DNA of 49,542 nucleotides from an uncultured Lactobacillus sp. GTDB taxonomy: Bacteria > Bacillota > Bacilli > Lactobacillales > Lactobacillaceae. Position numbers and translations under genes: made by a program. How positions within the stretch are numbered: the stretch's first letter is position 1; each line of letters starts with the position of its first letter. The stretch covers positions 1 to 49,542 of the forward strand of contig CANRQR010000008.1 of assembly GCA_947641735.1 (NCBI GenBank). The letters are read 5' to 3'. Under the pieces are notes generated by a model that saw only the letters and a program-made list of their open reading frames with translations, was not told where the DNA came from and ran no database searches. Of this stretch, positions 9,179-18,625 are shown one piece after another.

Positions 9179-11035
9179 TTAATCTAATTCTTTTTTACCA
9201 GTGTACAACTCATAGTAGTAACCTTTTTGTTTCAAAAGTTCCTCATGAGTACCACGTTCAATAATATGACCATGGTCTAGAACTAAAATAAGATCTGAGT
9301 TAACAATTGTTGATAAACGGTGAGCAATAACAAAACTAGTTCTACCAGCAAGTAAGTTATCCATACCGGCTTGTACCATACGTTCAGTTCTAGTATCAAT
9401 ACTTGAAGTTGCTTCATCAAGAATCATCACCGGCTCATCCGCAATCATCGCTCTAGCAATACTTAGCAGCTGCATTTGGCCTTGAGACAAATCACCGCCA
9501 TCACCATCGATTACAGTTTCATATCCGTCATCAAGTTCATGGATAAACTCATCTGCATGTGCTAAACGAGCAGCTTGATATACTTCATCATCACTGGCAT
9601 CAGGCTTACCAAAACGAATATTATCCATAATCGTTCCAGTAAAGAGGTGAGTTTCTTGTAAAACAATCGACAAAGAATGTCTTAAATCATTTTTTCTAAT
9701 TTGAGAAATTGGAACACCATCATAGGTTATTTTTCCAGATTGAATTTCATAAAAACGATTGAGCATATTTGAAATAGTTGTCTTACCGGCACCAGTTTCA
9801 CCAACTAGAGCCACCTTCATCCCTGGTTTTGCATCAATATTGATATCATACAAAATTTGATGCTCTGGAACGTATGAAAAGTTAACATGATCAAAAACAA
9901 TATGTCCCTTAATTGGTACCTTTTTAATGTCACCATTCTTTTCTGGAACATCCCAATACCAACTATTCTTAACTTCCTTATTAGGAGACATGATAACATC
10001 TCCATTATCAACTTCAGAAGGCTCATCTTCTAGTTCAAAAATTCTTTGAGCTCCGGCTAAAGCTAGCACAATTGAATTCAATTGTTGAGAAATTTGGGCA
10101 ATCGGCATACTAAACTGACGTGATAACTGTAAGAAAGATGCAATTGCACCTAAAGTTAAAGGAGCCCAACCATTAATTGCAGCAGCTCCTCCAATAAAGG
10201 CAATTAAGACATACAGTAAGTTCCCCATATTACCCATGATTGGGAATAGAATTGTCGCATATGTATTAGCTTTTCCCGATGCTCCACGCAATTCTTCATT
10301 AAACTTATCAAAACCTTCTTCAGCTTCCGGTTCATGTGAGAAAACTTTAATGACCTTTAAGCCATTAAGCATTTCTTCGTCATAACCATTAATTTGACCC
10401 AGTTTATTTTGTTGAACTTTAAAGTAATGACTAGATCTAACTGTTAAAAATCTAACAATTCCAAAGGATAACGCAAAAATAATAAATGAGAACAAAGTCA
10501 ATTGCCAGCTTAAACTAAACATAGCCACAATAACAAAAATTAAGCTTAATGCCGAGTTTAAGAACTGAGGTAATGATTGGGAAATCATCTGCATCAAGGT
10601 ATCGATATCGTTAGTATAACGACTCATGATATCGCCGTAATTATTTTGATCAAAATAAGCAATTGGTAAAGATTCCATATGGGTAAATGTTTCATTACGA
10701 ACCCGGAACTGGACTTTTTGGGCTAATACCCCCATCAACATACTAAATAAGTAGTTAGAAAGGAATCCAATTGCATAGATGCCAAACATTACTAAAATGG
10801 CGTTTAAAAGTGGTCCATAATTCGGAACTTTTTCATGTAAGAGTGGTGTTACGTAAGTATCAATCAGTCGCTCAATAAATAGCGATCCAATTACAGCAGA
10901 AGCAGCTGCTAAAATAATAGTAATTATTGAAACAACTAGCATCCAAGGGCTAGTTGTCAAAACTAATTTTAATAAACGACCAAGGACTTTTATCCTGTTT
11001 CCTTTAGGTTGTGTTCTTTCTTTTACTTGATCCAT
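9179..11035 (-). CDS. Heterodimeric multidrug ABC exporter subunit with catalytic Glu (BmrD/LmrD-like)
   Basis: A 618-residue half-transporter with six membrane segments (about 30-330) and a C-terminal ATPase. Walker A is GETGAGKTT and Walker B VMILDEATSSID retains the catalytic Glu. The signature is LSQGQ instead of LSGGQ. This is the expected complement to its partner encoded immediately upstream, which has a canonical signature but Asp at the catalytic Glu position. The pair matches the asymmetric LmrCD, BmrCD and TM287/288 architecture that exports drugs or lipids. Starts are 13 bases apart across the junction, with GGTGAG as ribosome binding site. Confidence 0.88.
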   Translation of the reverse strand: MDQVKERTQPKGNRIKVLGRLLKLVLTTSPWMLVVSIITIILAAASAVIGSLFIERLIDTYVTPLLHEKVPNYGPLLNAILVMFGIYAIGFLSNYLFSMLMGVLAQKVQFRVRNETFTHMESLPIAYFDQNNYGDIMSRYTNDIDTLMQMISQSLPQFLNSALSLIFVIVAMFSLSWQLTLFSFIIFALSFGIVRFLTVRSSHYFKVQQNKLGQINGYDEEMLNGLKVIKVFSHEPEAEEGFDKFNEELRGASGKANTYATILFPIMGNMGNLLYVLIAFIGGAAAINGWAPLTLGAIASFLQLSRQFSMPIAQISQQLNSIVLALAGAQRIFELEDEPSEVDNGDVIMSPNKEVKNSWYWDVPEKNGDIKKVPIKGHIVFDHVNFSYVPEHQILYDINIDAKPGMKVALVGETGAGKTTISNMLNRFYEIQSGKITYDGVPISQIRKNDLRHSLSIVLQETHLFTGTIMDNIRFGKPDASDDEVYQAARLAHADEFIHELDDGYETVIDGDGGDLSQGQMQLLSIARAMIADEPVMILDEATSSIDTRTERMVQAGMDNLLAGRTSFVIAHRLSTIVNSDLILVLDHGHIIERGTHEELLKQKGYYYELYTGKKELD

Positions 11036-11048
11036 AACTTACTCTCAC

Positions 11049-12779
11049 CTACTCTCCCGCATTATTTTCTTCTTGGAACTTAGCAATTGAACGATAAAGT
11101 TCATTGGTTTTCATTAATTCTTCGTGTGTTCCAATTGCTTGAATCTTACCGTGTTCCATAACAATAATTCGATCGGCATCTTTAATGGAAACTACTCTTT
11201 GAGAAATAATAATCTTAGTAGTATGAGGCATGTCTTTTGCCAAAGATTCACGAATTTCACGCTCAGTTGTCGTATCCACAGCAGAGGTTGAATCATCTAG
11301 AATTAAAATTTCTGGATTCTTCAAAAGTGCACGAGCAATAGTCAGACGTTGTTTTTGTCCACCCGAAACATTATTCCCGCCTTGTTCAATCATTGTATTG
11401 TAGCCATCTGGCATTTCACGAATAAAGCCATCTGCATGAGCAACCTTAGCTGCAACTACAACTTCTTCATGTGTTGCATTTTCGTTTCCCCATTTTAGGT
11501 TTTCTTCAACAGTTCCACTAAACAAAACATTCTTTTGTAAAACCATTGCAACTTTATCACGAAGGGCCTTCAATTCGTATGATTTAACATTATGTCCAGC
11601 TACTCTAACCGCACCAGATGTTACATCATAAAGACGAGGAATCATTGAAACTAAAGTTGATTTAGATGATCCAGTTTCACCGATAATACCGATTGTTTCA
11701 CCAGGGGTAATATGTAAGTTAATATCCTCTAAAGCATAATGCTTCTCATCTGGTGAGTATTTGAAGTTAACATGATCAAAAACAATATCTCCATTAGTTA
11801 CGTCTTTAAGAGGTTTTCGTGGATTTTCGATTGCCGGCTTTTCGGTTAAGACAGCTGCAATACGTTTACCACTAGCTTCAGAAATAACTAATTGAGTAGT
11901 AATCATAGCTAGAATATTCAAACTAAACAAAACAGAGTTTGAATATGAAAACATCGAAACTAATTGTCCAGTTTGCAAACTTCCACCAACGATTTCCTTA
12001 GCACCAAACCAGCAAATCGCTAAAGTAGAAATATTAAGAACTGCCATTACAACCAACGCATTAAGTGACATAATTTTCTGCGCTGTTGAGAATAATTTAT
12101 AAATAAAGCCAGAAGACTTCTCAAACTTTTCAATTTGAGATTCTTCTTGTACGTAAGTCTTTACTTCACGAATTCCACGAATATTTTCACGAACATCTTG
12201 GTTCATTACATCATATCCTCTAAAAATACGCGGAAAGTAAGGATATGCACTTTTAATAATTAATGCCAAAATTAAAACAAAGATAGGAGCGATTACCACA
12301 AAAATCAAAGATAGCCTTGGACTAATGATAATCGACATAATAATTGAAAAAATCAGCATTAGCGGTGCACGAACAGCGATTCTAATTAACATTTGATAGG
12401 CATTTTGAATATTGGTTACATCTGTAGTAAGTCGTGTTACCAAGCTGGCACTAGAAAACTTATCAATATTGCTAAAAGAAAAATCTTGGATATGGTAAAA
12501 CATATCTTTTCTCAAATTAGCCGCAAAACCTGCTGCCGCGTGTGCAGAAACATAACTGGCACTCGCACCCAAAGCTAAAGAAATTAAGGTTAGCACGAAA
12601 AGAATTAGGCCCCACTTATTGATATAGCCCATATTTCCTTTCATAATTCCCCTATCAATTAGAATACCAACCAAGTACGGGATCAACATTTCAATTAAAG
12701 CTTCACCTGCAACTAGGACTGGGGAAGTCAACGACAATTTTTTGTATTGTCTAATTGACTTACGCAACACATTAACCAT
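11049..12779 (-). CDS. Heterodimeric multidrug ABC exporter subunit with degenerate Walker B (BmrC/LmrC-like)
   Basis: A 576-residue half-transporter with six membrane segments (about 16-300) and an ATPase domain. Walker A is GETGSSKST (Ser in place of the usual second Gly), the signature VSGGQKQR is intact, and Walker B reads ILILDDSTSAVD with Asp where the catalytic Glu belongs. This marks the degenerate site of heterodimeric exporters. It is the first gene of the operon with the 618-residue partner. A stable hairpin lies in its 5' leader (12818-12841). Confidence 0.88.
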   Translation of the reverse strand: MVNVLRKSIRQYKKLSLTSPVLVAGEALIEMLIPYLVGILIDRGIMKGNMGYINKWGLILFVLTLISLALGASASYVSAHAAAGFAANLRKDMFYHIQDFSFSNIDKFSSASLVTRLTTDVTNIQNAYQMLIRIAVRAPLMLIFSIIMSIIISPRLSLIFVVIAPIFVLILALIIKSAYPYFPRIFRGYDVMNQDVRENIRGIREVKTYVQEESQIEKFEKSSGFIYKLFSTAQKIMSLNALVVMAVLNISTLAICWFGAKEIVGGSLQTGQLVSMFSYSNSVLFSLNILAMITTQLVISEASGKRIAAVLTEKPAIENPRKPLKDVTNGDIVFDHVNFKYSPDEKHYALEDINLHITPGETIGIIGETGSSKSTLVSMIPRLYDVTSGAVRVAGHNVKSYELKALRDKVAMVLQKNVLFSGTVEENLKWGNENATHEEVVVAAKVAHADGFIREMPDGYNTMIEQGGNNVSGGQKQRLTIARALLKNPEILILDDSTSAVDTTTEREIRESLAKDMPHTTKIIISQRVVSIKDADRIIVMEHGKIQAIGTHEELMKTNELYRSIAKFQEENNAGE

Positions 12780-12817
12780 ATAAAACCCCCGTTCTTTACT
12801 TAAAAAAGATAAAAATA

Positions 12818-12841
12818 AATAGACGCCTCGCGCCGTCTATT
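12818..12841 (-). terminator. Hairpin: terminator of the ychF-DUF1129 unit or leader attenuator of the ABC exporter
   Basis: An 8-bp stem (AATAGACG with CGTCTATT) around a GC-rich 8-base loop, followed on the minus strand by the interrupted T-rich stretch TATTTTTATCTTTTTT. It lies 73 bases after the DUF1129 stop codon and 38 bases before the exporter start. It may end transcription from upstream, or, if the exporter promoter is near 12870-12890, act as a conditional terminator in the exporter leader. Confidence 0.55.
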
Positions 12842-12914
12842 CACTCCCCTAACCAATAAATTATTTGTTATCTTTATTTATACTGTAGACTAATTTAAAT
12901 AAATAGTCACGCTT

Positions 12915-13748
12915 TTAATTTCGACGATTTTGTCTTCTAGCGGCAATTTCATTTTGACGCTTAATTTGCAATGGATCAACAACATGGTATTTTTGACGGA
13001 ACCATCTGCGAACAAAGAAGGCAATTACCGCTAATACAATGTAAACCCATGGGTTTAATACAGGATTAATCACTCGCATAAATGGCATTGATGTAAATTG
13101 AATCCAAACCATTATGATTCCGACTAAAAATACACCTATCAAAATAATTTGCCACATTGGTGGACGTTTACTTTTATCCCTAGTAATTAAACCATTATAG
13201 TATGCCATTAAAATACCAAATAAAATTGTAACTGATGCAACAGTTAAAATACCCAATTGTTGCATACGATCTTGTTGCTTAGAACTGTTGCTAAATAGTT
13301 GTACTACACCAAAAAATCCAGCAAAGATAACAAAGTATAACAAACTATTATCTACGGCATGCATCCAAAACTTAGTCTTAGGTGCTTCTTTTTTAGGATT
13401 AGCAATTTCGATTGCTTTTTCTCTTGGAGCTTTTTGATATAAGTTAGATGCTGGAATTCCTTTACGTTGCGCAACAATAATTTCTGGCAAAATTTGATCA
13501 ATTGCTGGCTCTACTTGATCCATAGTATAGTTTTGATCTTCTGTCAAAAACTTCTCCAAACGAAAAATGTAATCTTGGTTTTTATTACTCAACTTATTAC
13601 GCAATTCTTTCGGAGACATCTTTTTAATCTCTTCATCACGAGCATTTTGTTCATGTGCCTTTTTTAATTTTTCTTGTTGCGCATTACCTGCTGTTGAGTT
13701 CTTGGCAGCTTCAGTATTTTTACTTTTATTTTGATCTTTTGGATCCAT
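12915..13748 (-). CDS. DUF1129 family membrane protein
   Basis: A 277-residue protein with a charged, Lys/Gln-rich N-terminal third (about 1-125), then four or five membrane segments (about 130-250) and a basic C-terminal tail (RRQNRRN). It matches the DUF1129 family of lactobacilli, which has no established function. It follows ychF by 11 bases and ends the rsmG-noc-parAB cluster, so it is probably cotranscribed with housekeeping genes. Confidence 0.75.
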   Translation of the reverse strand: MDPKDQNKSKNTEAAKNSTAGNAQQEKLKKAHEQNARDEEIKKMSPKELRNKLSNKNQDYIFRLEKFLTEDQNYTMDQVEPAIDQILPEIIVAQRKGIPASNLYQKAPREKAIEIANPKKEAPKTKFWMHAVDNSLLYFVIFAGFFGVVQLFSNSSKQQDRMQQLGILTVASVTILFGILMAYYNGLITRDKSKRPPMWQIILIGVFLVGIIMVWIQFTSMPFMRVINPVLNPWVYIVLAVIAFFVRRWFRQKYHVVDPLQIKRQNEIAARRQNRRN

Positions 13749-13759
13749 TCAACAAACTC

Positions 13760-14860
13760 CTAAACATTAAATCTAAATTCAATAATATCCCCATCTTGAA
13801 CTACATAATCTTTTCCTTCAAGACGAAGCTTTCCAGCTTCTTTAACTTTTTGCATAGTTTCAAGCTCATTTAAATCATCAAATGAAACAACTTCTGCTCG
13901 AATGAATCCACGTTCAAAGTCTGAGTGAATAACACCTGCAACTTGTGGTGCTTTCATGCCTTCATGGAAAGTCCATGCACGAGTCTCAGGACCACCAGCA
14001 GTAAAGAAAGTACGAAGCCCTAAAATGTGGTAAGCAGCCTTAATCAAGCGATCAAGTCCAGACTCTTCAACGCCTTCCATTTCAAGAAATTCTTTTCTTT
14101 CATCTTCATCCATTGAAGCAATTTCTTCTTCAGTAGCTGCACTAATTCCTAAGGCCTCTGCATTTTCACTTTCAGCATGCTTTTTAACAATTTGGTAGTA
14201 CTTGTCACTTTCTGGATCAGCCATTGAACTTTCAGCAATATTAGCAACATAAATAACTGGCTTAGAAGTAAGTAAGAATAGTCCCTTAACGATCTTTTGT
14301 TCATCTTCATTAAAGTCAATTGAACGAGCCGCCTTACCTTCTTCAAGAACTGGCTTTAATTTATTTAAAACAGCTAATTCAGCTTTAGCTTCCTTATCGC
14401 CTTGTTGAGCAACCTTTTGAACTTTTCCAATTCTACGGTTAACTGCATATAAGTCCGCAATTGCTAATTCCAGATTAATTGTGTTGATATCTTCTTCCGG
14501 ATCAACCTTACCAGTAACTGAGGTAATGTTGTCATCATCAAAAGCACGAACAACGTGAACAATTGCATCGGTTTGGCGGATATTTTCAAGGAACTTATTT
14601 CCAAGTCCTTCACCTTTTGATGCACCTTTTACTAAACCAGCAATATCAGTAAATTCAAATGTAGTATGAACAATCTTCTTAGCTGGAATTAATTCTTGAA
14701 TACGAGCTAGACGACTATCTGGAACTTCAACCATCCCCACATTTGGCTCGATTGTGGCAAATGGATAGTTTGCCATTTCGGCACCAGCTTTAGTAATCGC
14801 GTTAAACAAAGTAGATTTACCTACATTTGGTAATCCAACAATACCTGCAGTTAATGACAT
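13760..14860 (-). CDS. ychF: Redox-regulated ATPase/GTPase YchF (OLA1 family)
   Basis: A 366-residue Obg-family P-loop protein. G1 is GLPNVGKST near the N-terminus, G3 is DIAGLVKGAS, a helical domain follows, and a C-terminal TGS-like domain includes FFTAGGPETRAWTF and ends DGDIIEFRFNV. Length equals the family norm. YchF proteins bind ATP and associate with ribosomes. It is encoded between DUF951 and DUF1129, an arrangement I recognise from lactobacilli. Confidence 0.95.
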   Translation of the reverse strand: MSLTAGIVGLPNVGKSTLFNAITKAGAEMANYPFATIEPNVGMVEVPDSRLARIQELIPAKKIVHTTFEFTDIAGLVKGASKGEGLGNKFLENIRQTDAIVHVVRAFDDDNITSVTGKVDPEEDINTINLELAIADLYAVNRRIGKVQKVAQQGDKEAKAELAVLNKLKPVLEEGKAARSIDFNEDEQKIVKGLFLLTSKPVIYVANIAESSMADPESDKYYQIVKKHAESENAEALGISAATEEEIASMDEDERKEFLEMEGVEESGLDRLIKAAYHILGLRTFFTAGGPETRAWTFHEGMKAPQVAGVIHSDFERGFIRAEVVSFDDLNELETMQKVKEAGKLRLEGKDYVVQDGDIIEFRFNV

Positions 14861-14882
14861 ATTATTCTCCTCTTAATTGATT

Positions 14883-15131
14883 TTATTCAAAGTGCGGTAC
14901 AGCAATATTTTCCTTTGGAACATAATGTTCTTCTTTTAAGTTAACAGGATCATTTGCTGCATGCAGCACTTTTTTTAATTTTTTATTGAATTCTGCTCGA
15001 GGCATCATAATTAAATGACCACACCCTAAGCACTTAATGCGAATGTCTGCACCCATTCGCAAGATTTCCCACTTATTTTCACCACATGCATGTGGTTTTT
15101 TCATCTGTACTACATCGCCCAAATGATACAT
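14883..15131 (-). CDS. DUF951 domain protein
   Basis: An 82-residue soluble protein with three cysteines (HACGEN, then CLGC), possibly a small metal-binding site, and a conserved core MGADIRIKCLGCGHLIMMPR. DUF951 genes regularly sit between parB (spo0J) and ychF in Firmicutes, as here. The function is unknown; a nucleic-acid or ribosome-associated role is only suggested by context. Confidence 0.85.
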   Translation of the reverse strand: MYHLGDVVQMKKPHACGENKWEILRMGADIRIKCLGCGHLIMMPRAEFNKKLKKVLHAANDPVNLKEEHYVPKENIAVPHFE

Positions 15132-15150
15132 GAAAAATCACTCCTATTAA

Positions 15151-16032
15151 TTATTTATCTAAATTAATTCCTAGTAAATCTAAAATTCGATTTAATTCGT
15201 CAGTTGATGCAAAATCAATGGCCAAATGACCATTTCCTTTTTTACCCTCGGTAATATTTACACTAGTACCAAATTTATCAGTTAATTGTGATTCACTAGC
15301 CCTAATGAAAGCTGATTTTTTAATAGCCTTTTTCTTAGGTTTCTTTTCTTTTTCGTTTAATTTAGCCACCAGTGACTCTAGTTGACGAACTGTAATTCCG
15401 TTCTTAACTACTTTTCTTGCCAAGTCATCAATACTGTCCTTATCTTTCAGACCAAGTAATGTTCTTGCTTGCCCCATTGATAGCTCTCCTCTTTGAAGGA
15501 GACGTTTAGTTTTTTGAGGCAAAGTAAGGAGGCGAAGATAATTAGCAATGTACGGGCGAGATTTTCCTAATCTTTTAGAAACTTCTGCTTGAGTTAATCC
15601 TAAGTTCTTTTGCAGCATCTCATAAGCTTGCGCTTCTTCTAATGGTGTTAAGTCTTCACGTTGCAAGTTTTCTAAAACTGCAACTTCCATCATTTGTGCC
15701 TCATCAAAGTCTCGAATGATGGCCGGAATTGTTTTCTTCTTAGCTAACTTAGAAGCACGAAAACGACGTTCACCAGCAATAATTTCGTAGCCATTAACTG
15801 ATTTACGAATAATAATTGGTTGAAAAACACCATTTTCTTTAATGGATTCGGAAAGTTCCTTTAAGCTTTTGTTATCAAACGTTTTTCTTGGTTGATATGG
15901 ATTAGGTCTAATTTCATCTAAAGAGATTTCAGTAATCTCCTCAGTTTCTTGAACTTGTGGGCTCTCATCAAATAAAGCTTCTAAGCCTCGTCCAAGACCA
16001 CGTTTTTTAGGTTCTTTAGAGTTTTTTACCAT
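15151..16032 (-). CDS. parB: Chromosome partitioning protein ParB (Spo0J)
   Basis: A 293-residue ParB/Spo0J CTPase and DNA-binding protein. The N-terminus carries KRGLGRGLEALF, the CTP-binding box GERRFRASKLAKK follows, then the helix-turn-helix LTQAEVSKRLGKSRPYIANYLRLL and a C-terminal dimerisation region. It loads at parS sites near the origin and works with ParA in origin segregation. Its start overlaps the end of parA by 17 bases. Confidence 0.93.
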   Translation of the reverse strand: MVKNSKEPKKRGLGRGLEALFDESPQVQETEEITEISLDEIRPNPYQPRKTFDNKSLKELSESIKENGVFQPIIIRKSVNGYEIIAGERRFRASKLAKKKTIPAIIRDFDEAQMMEVAVLENLQREDLTPLEEAQAYEMLQKNLGLTQAEVSKRLGKSRPYIANYLRLLTLPQKTKRLLQRGELSMGQARTLLGLKDKDSIDDLARKVVKNGITVRQLESLVAKLNEKEKKPKKKAIKKSAFIRASESQLTDKFGTSVNITEGKKGNGHLAIDFASTDELNRILDLLGINLDK

Positions 16033-16789
16033 GAGCTTTCAACACCTCTTTTGCTAGAGAATCATATACTTGGGAACCGCGAGATTTTGGAGCGTATTCT
16101 GTAATTGGTTTACCATAACTTGGAGCCTCAGCTAACTTGGTAATTCGCGGAATAATTGTCTTATAAACCTTTTTATTAAAGTAAGATTGAACTTCTTTAA
16201 CAACTTCTGCTCCTAGATTAGTTCTAGCATCCAGCATGGTTAGCAATACACCTTCCACACCCAAATTCTTATTAAAGTGCTTTTGGACTAAGCGAATTGT
16301 ATTCAATAACTGGCTTAAGCCTTCCATTGCATAATATTCACTTTGAACTGGGATTAAAATCGAATCTGAAGCAGTAAAAGCATTAATTGAAAGCTGACCT
16401 AAAGATGGAGGACAATCGATCAAAATAAAGTCATATTCATGGCTAACCTCATCGATTCCCTGCTTCAATCTCGTTTCACGTGCCATCATTGATGTTAATT
16501 CCATTTCAGCACCAGCTAATTGAATAGTAGCAGGAACTGCATCTAAATTTTTAGTTTCTGTATGATGAATGGTTTCAGATAAAGGAATTTCATCAATTAA
16601 AACATTATAGATATCTTTATCTACAGTTGACTTTTCAATACCTAAACCAGAAGTTGCATTACCTTGGGGGTCAATATCAACTATTAAAACTTTATAACCA
16701 TGATTTGCAATGCTGGCACCTAAATTAATCGTCGTCGTTGTTTTACCAACGCCACCTTTTTGGTTAGCAACCGAAATAATTTGAACCAT
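16016..16789 (-). CDS. parA: Chromosome partitioning ATPase ParA (Soj)
   Basis: A 257-residue ParA/MinD-type ATPase. The deviant Walker A KGGVGKTTT is near the N-terminus, Walker A' is DIDPQGNAT, and the segment LIDCPPSLGQLS contains Walker B. There is no N-terminal DNA-binding extension, so it is a chromosomal Soj-type rather than a large plasmid ParA. It is flanked by two ParB paralogues, Noc upstream and Spo0J downstream. It drives chromosome segregation and modulates DnaA in relatives. Confidence 0.95.
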   Translation of the reverse strand: MVQIISVANQKGGVGKTTTTINLGASIANHGYKVLIVDIDPQGNATSGLGIEKSTVDKDIYNVLIDEIPLSETIHHTETKNLDAVPATIQLAGAEMELTSMMARETRLKQGIDEVSHEYDFILIDCPPSLGQLSINAFTASDSILIPVQSEYYAMEGLSQLLNTIRLVQKHFNKNLGVEGVLLTMLDARTNLGAEVVKEVQSYFNKKVYKTIIPRITKLAEAPSYGKPITEYAPKSRGSQVYDSLAKEVLKAHGKKL

Positions 16790-16804
16790 ATTTACTCCCT
16801 TTGC

Positions 16805-17686
16805 CTACTTTTTAAGCAATTCAATAGTAATTTTGTAGGAATCACCCTTTTTATCTTCCTTGTATTTCACGGTCATTCCTGAATCTTTTGCCATCTTAAT
16901 TGCTTTTTTAATCGTATTTATTTGTACTTTGAAATCATTAGCTGTCCGAACCTGAACTTTTTTCTTAGGCTTTTTAGTTTGTTCCGGCTTATTCTCTTCG
17001 AGCGCTTCTTCTTTTTCCTTTTCTTGAGCAGCAAAATAACCATCAAGATCTTTTACCATCTCTTCAGTTTCTTTTACAGTTAAGCCACTTTTAATAATCT
17101 CGCTAACAGCAGTATCTTGATCTTCTTCATTCAAAGCTAAAAGTGCACGTCCATGACGTTGAGAAATCTTTTTATCAATTAAGAACCCTTGCACTTTTGG
17201 CGTTAACTTGAGTAGTCTAATCTTATTAGCAATGTAAGATTGAGTCTTCCCCATTTGTTCTGCCAATTCAGTTTGAGTTAAATTATTAACCTTCATCAAT
17301 TGAACGTAAGCTTGTGCTTCATCAATAGGGTTAAGATTTTCACGTTGCAAATTTTCAACTAAGGCTAAAGAGGCTGCTTTTTCATCATCCATATCTTCAA
17401 CAATTGCTGGAATTTTTGCCCATTTAAGTGATTGAGCAGCACGAAAACGACGTTCACCCGCAATAATTTCATATTCTCCTTCGGGACCATCAGCTGGCTT
17501 ACGCAAAATAATTGGTTGAAGTAAGCCTTGTTCTTTTAGTGTAGTAGCTAATTCTTCAATTGATTCATCACTAAAAGTATGACGGGGCTGATAGCGATTA
17601 GGCATAATTTTATCGAGCTCAATTTCTTGAACTTGCTTACTTTCAGGGATCTTTTTTTGACGATTGCCAAATAATGAAAATGCCAT
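16805..17686 (-). CDS. noc: Nucleoid occlusion protein Noc (ParB paralogue)
   Basis: A 293-residue ParB-like protein. It starts MAFSLFGNRQKK, a basic amphipathic-looking segment as in Noc proteins, which attach to the membrane this way. The CTP-binding box GERRFRAAQSL and helix-turn-helix LTQTELAEQMGKTQSYIANKIRLL follow. It is encoded directly after rsmG and before parA, the Firmicute arrangement rsmG-noc-soj-spo0J. In Bacillus, Noc stops septum assembly over the nucleoid. Its binding site is not recognisable here. Confidence 0.9.
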   Translation of the reverse strand: MAFSLFGNRQKKIPESKQVQEIELDKIMPNRYQPRHTFSDESIEELATTLKEQGLLQPIILRKPADGPEGEYEIIAGERRFRAAQSLKWAKIPAIVEDMDDEKAASLALVENLQRENLNPIDEAQAYVQLMKVNNLTQTELAEQMGKTQSYIANKIRLLKLTPKVQGFLIDKKISQRHGRALLALNEEDQDTAVSEIIKSGLTVKETEEMVKDLDGYFAAQEKEKEEALEENKPEQTKKPKKKVQVRTANDFKVQINTIKKAIKMAKDSGMTVKYKEDKKGDSYKITIELLKK

Positions 17687-17707
17687 AAATTATTCCTCCA
17701 ATTAAAT

Positions 17708-18427
17708 TTAAAGTGGTTTTTTATTCGGTGTACCAGCTTGACGCGGATATTTCTTAGGGGTCGCTTTTATTTTTTCAACAACAATTAAAGTGCGGTCATC
17801 ATCTGTATCAGGAAGGGTTAATTCTTTCACATCTTCTACTTTTCCTCCCAATACATCAATCGCATGCTTAGCTTCCGCTAATTCATCTTGTGCCTTTGGT
17901 CCTTTTAGAGCAACTAAGTAACCACCAACCTTTGCTAGTGGTAAACAATATTCACTTAAAACACTCATTCTTGCCACTGCACGTCCAGTTACCAAATCAA
18001 ATTTTTCGCGTAAATCTTTATTTTGACCGGCATCTTCCGCACGACTATGAACTAAAGTAACTTTATCTAAACCTAAGTCGTTTACAAGTTCATCTAAAAA
18101 CTTTAATCTTTTACCCAAAGAATCAACAATAGTGATACTTAAGTTAGGACACAAAATCTTAATTGGTAAAGAAGGAAAACCTGCTCCTGCTCCAACATCA
18201 CATAAAGTTTTCTCACCTTTAAATAGGTCTGGAAATTCTAAAAGTGGAGTAATGCTATCAAAGAAGTGCTTTAAGTAAACCTCATTTTTATCAGTAATTC
18301 TGGTAAGATTAACCTTTTTATTAAATTCAACTAATTTATCATAATACGTCGCAAATTGTTTTTTTTGCTTCTCATTAAGTTCAAAGCCATATTTTGCGAG
18401 CTCTTTTGCAAAAATTTCTGGATTCAT
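17708..18427 (-). CDS. rsmG: 16S rRNA (guanine527-N7)-methyltransferase RsmG
   Basis: A 239-residue SAM-dependent methyltransferase. The SAM-binding motif [16 protein letters not shown] follows an N-terminal helical region, and [11 protein letters not shown] plus ALKGPKA are conserved family segments. It methylates N7 of G527 in 16S rRNA; loss gives low-level streptomycin resistance in other bacteria. It leads the noc-parAB-ychF cluster. The leader has a perfect 8-bp inverted repeat just upstream of the ribosome binding site. Confidence 0.95.
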   Translation of the reverse strand: MNPEIFAKELAKYGFELNEKQKKQFATYYDKLVEFNKKVNLTRITDKNEVYLKHFFDSITPLLEFPDLFKGEKTLCDVGAGAGFPSLPIKILCPNLSITIVDSLGKRLKFLDELVNDLGLDKVTLVHSRAEDAGQNKDLREKFDLVTGRAVARMSVLSEYCLPLAKVGGYLVALKGPKAQDELAEAKHAIDVLGGKVEDVKELTLPDTDDDRTLIVVEKIKATPKKYPRQAGTPNKKPL

Positions 18428-18435
18428 TTTTCACC

Positions 18436-18454
18436 TGTGAAACCTAGTTTCACA
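18436..18454. repeat. Perfect inverted repeat in the rsmG leader
   Basis: TGTGAAAC and GTTTCACA are separated by CTA, 9 bases upstream of the rsmG start codon and next to its AGGTG ribosome binding site. The arms share GTGAAAC/GTTTCAC with the parS half-site, but in the opposite (everted) order to parS. It could be an RNA hairpin affecting rsmG translation or a protein-binding operator. Confidence 0.6.
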
Positions 18455-18625
18455 CTCCTAATTTACCGCAATTAAAGGCGGTTAACAACACTATTATCAT
18501 CACAAACTAACGTATTTAATTATGTAGTATTTTTTAAGAATCGTCAAAAAACAACTAAGTATTTAAAAATATGTATTTAAATTAAAATCGATAAGCTATA
18601 ATGATTAGCAAAAGGGGTTAAATTC

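Noticed and set aside
16473-16482. GTTTCACGTG within parA as a parS site
   Set aside because: Only one half matches parS; the second half (CCATCA) does not.
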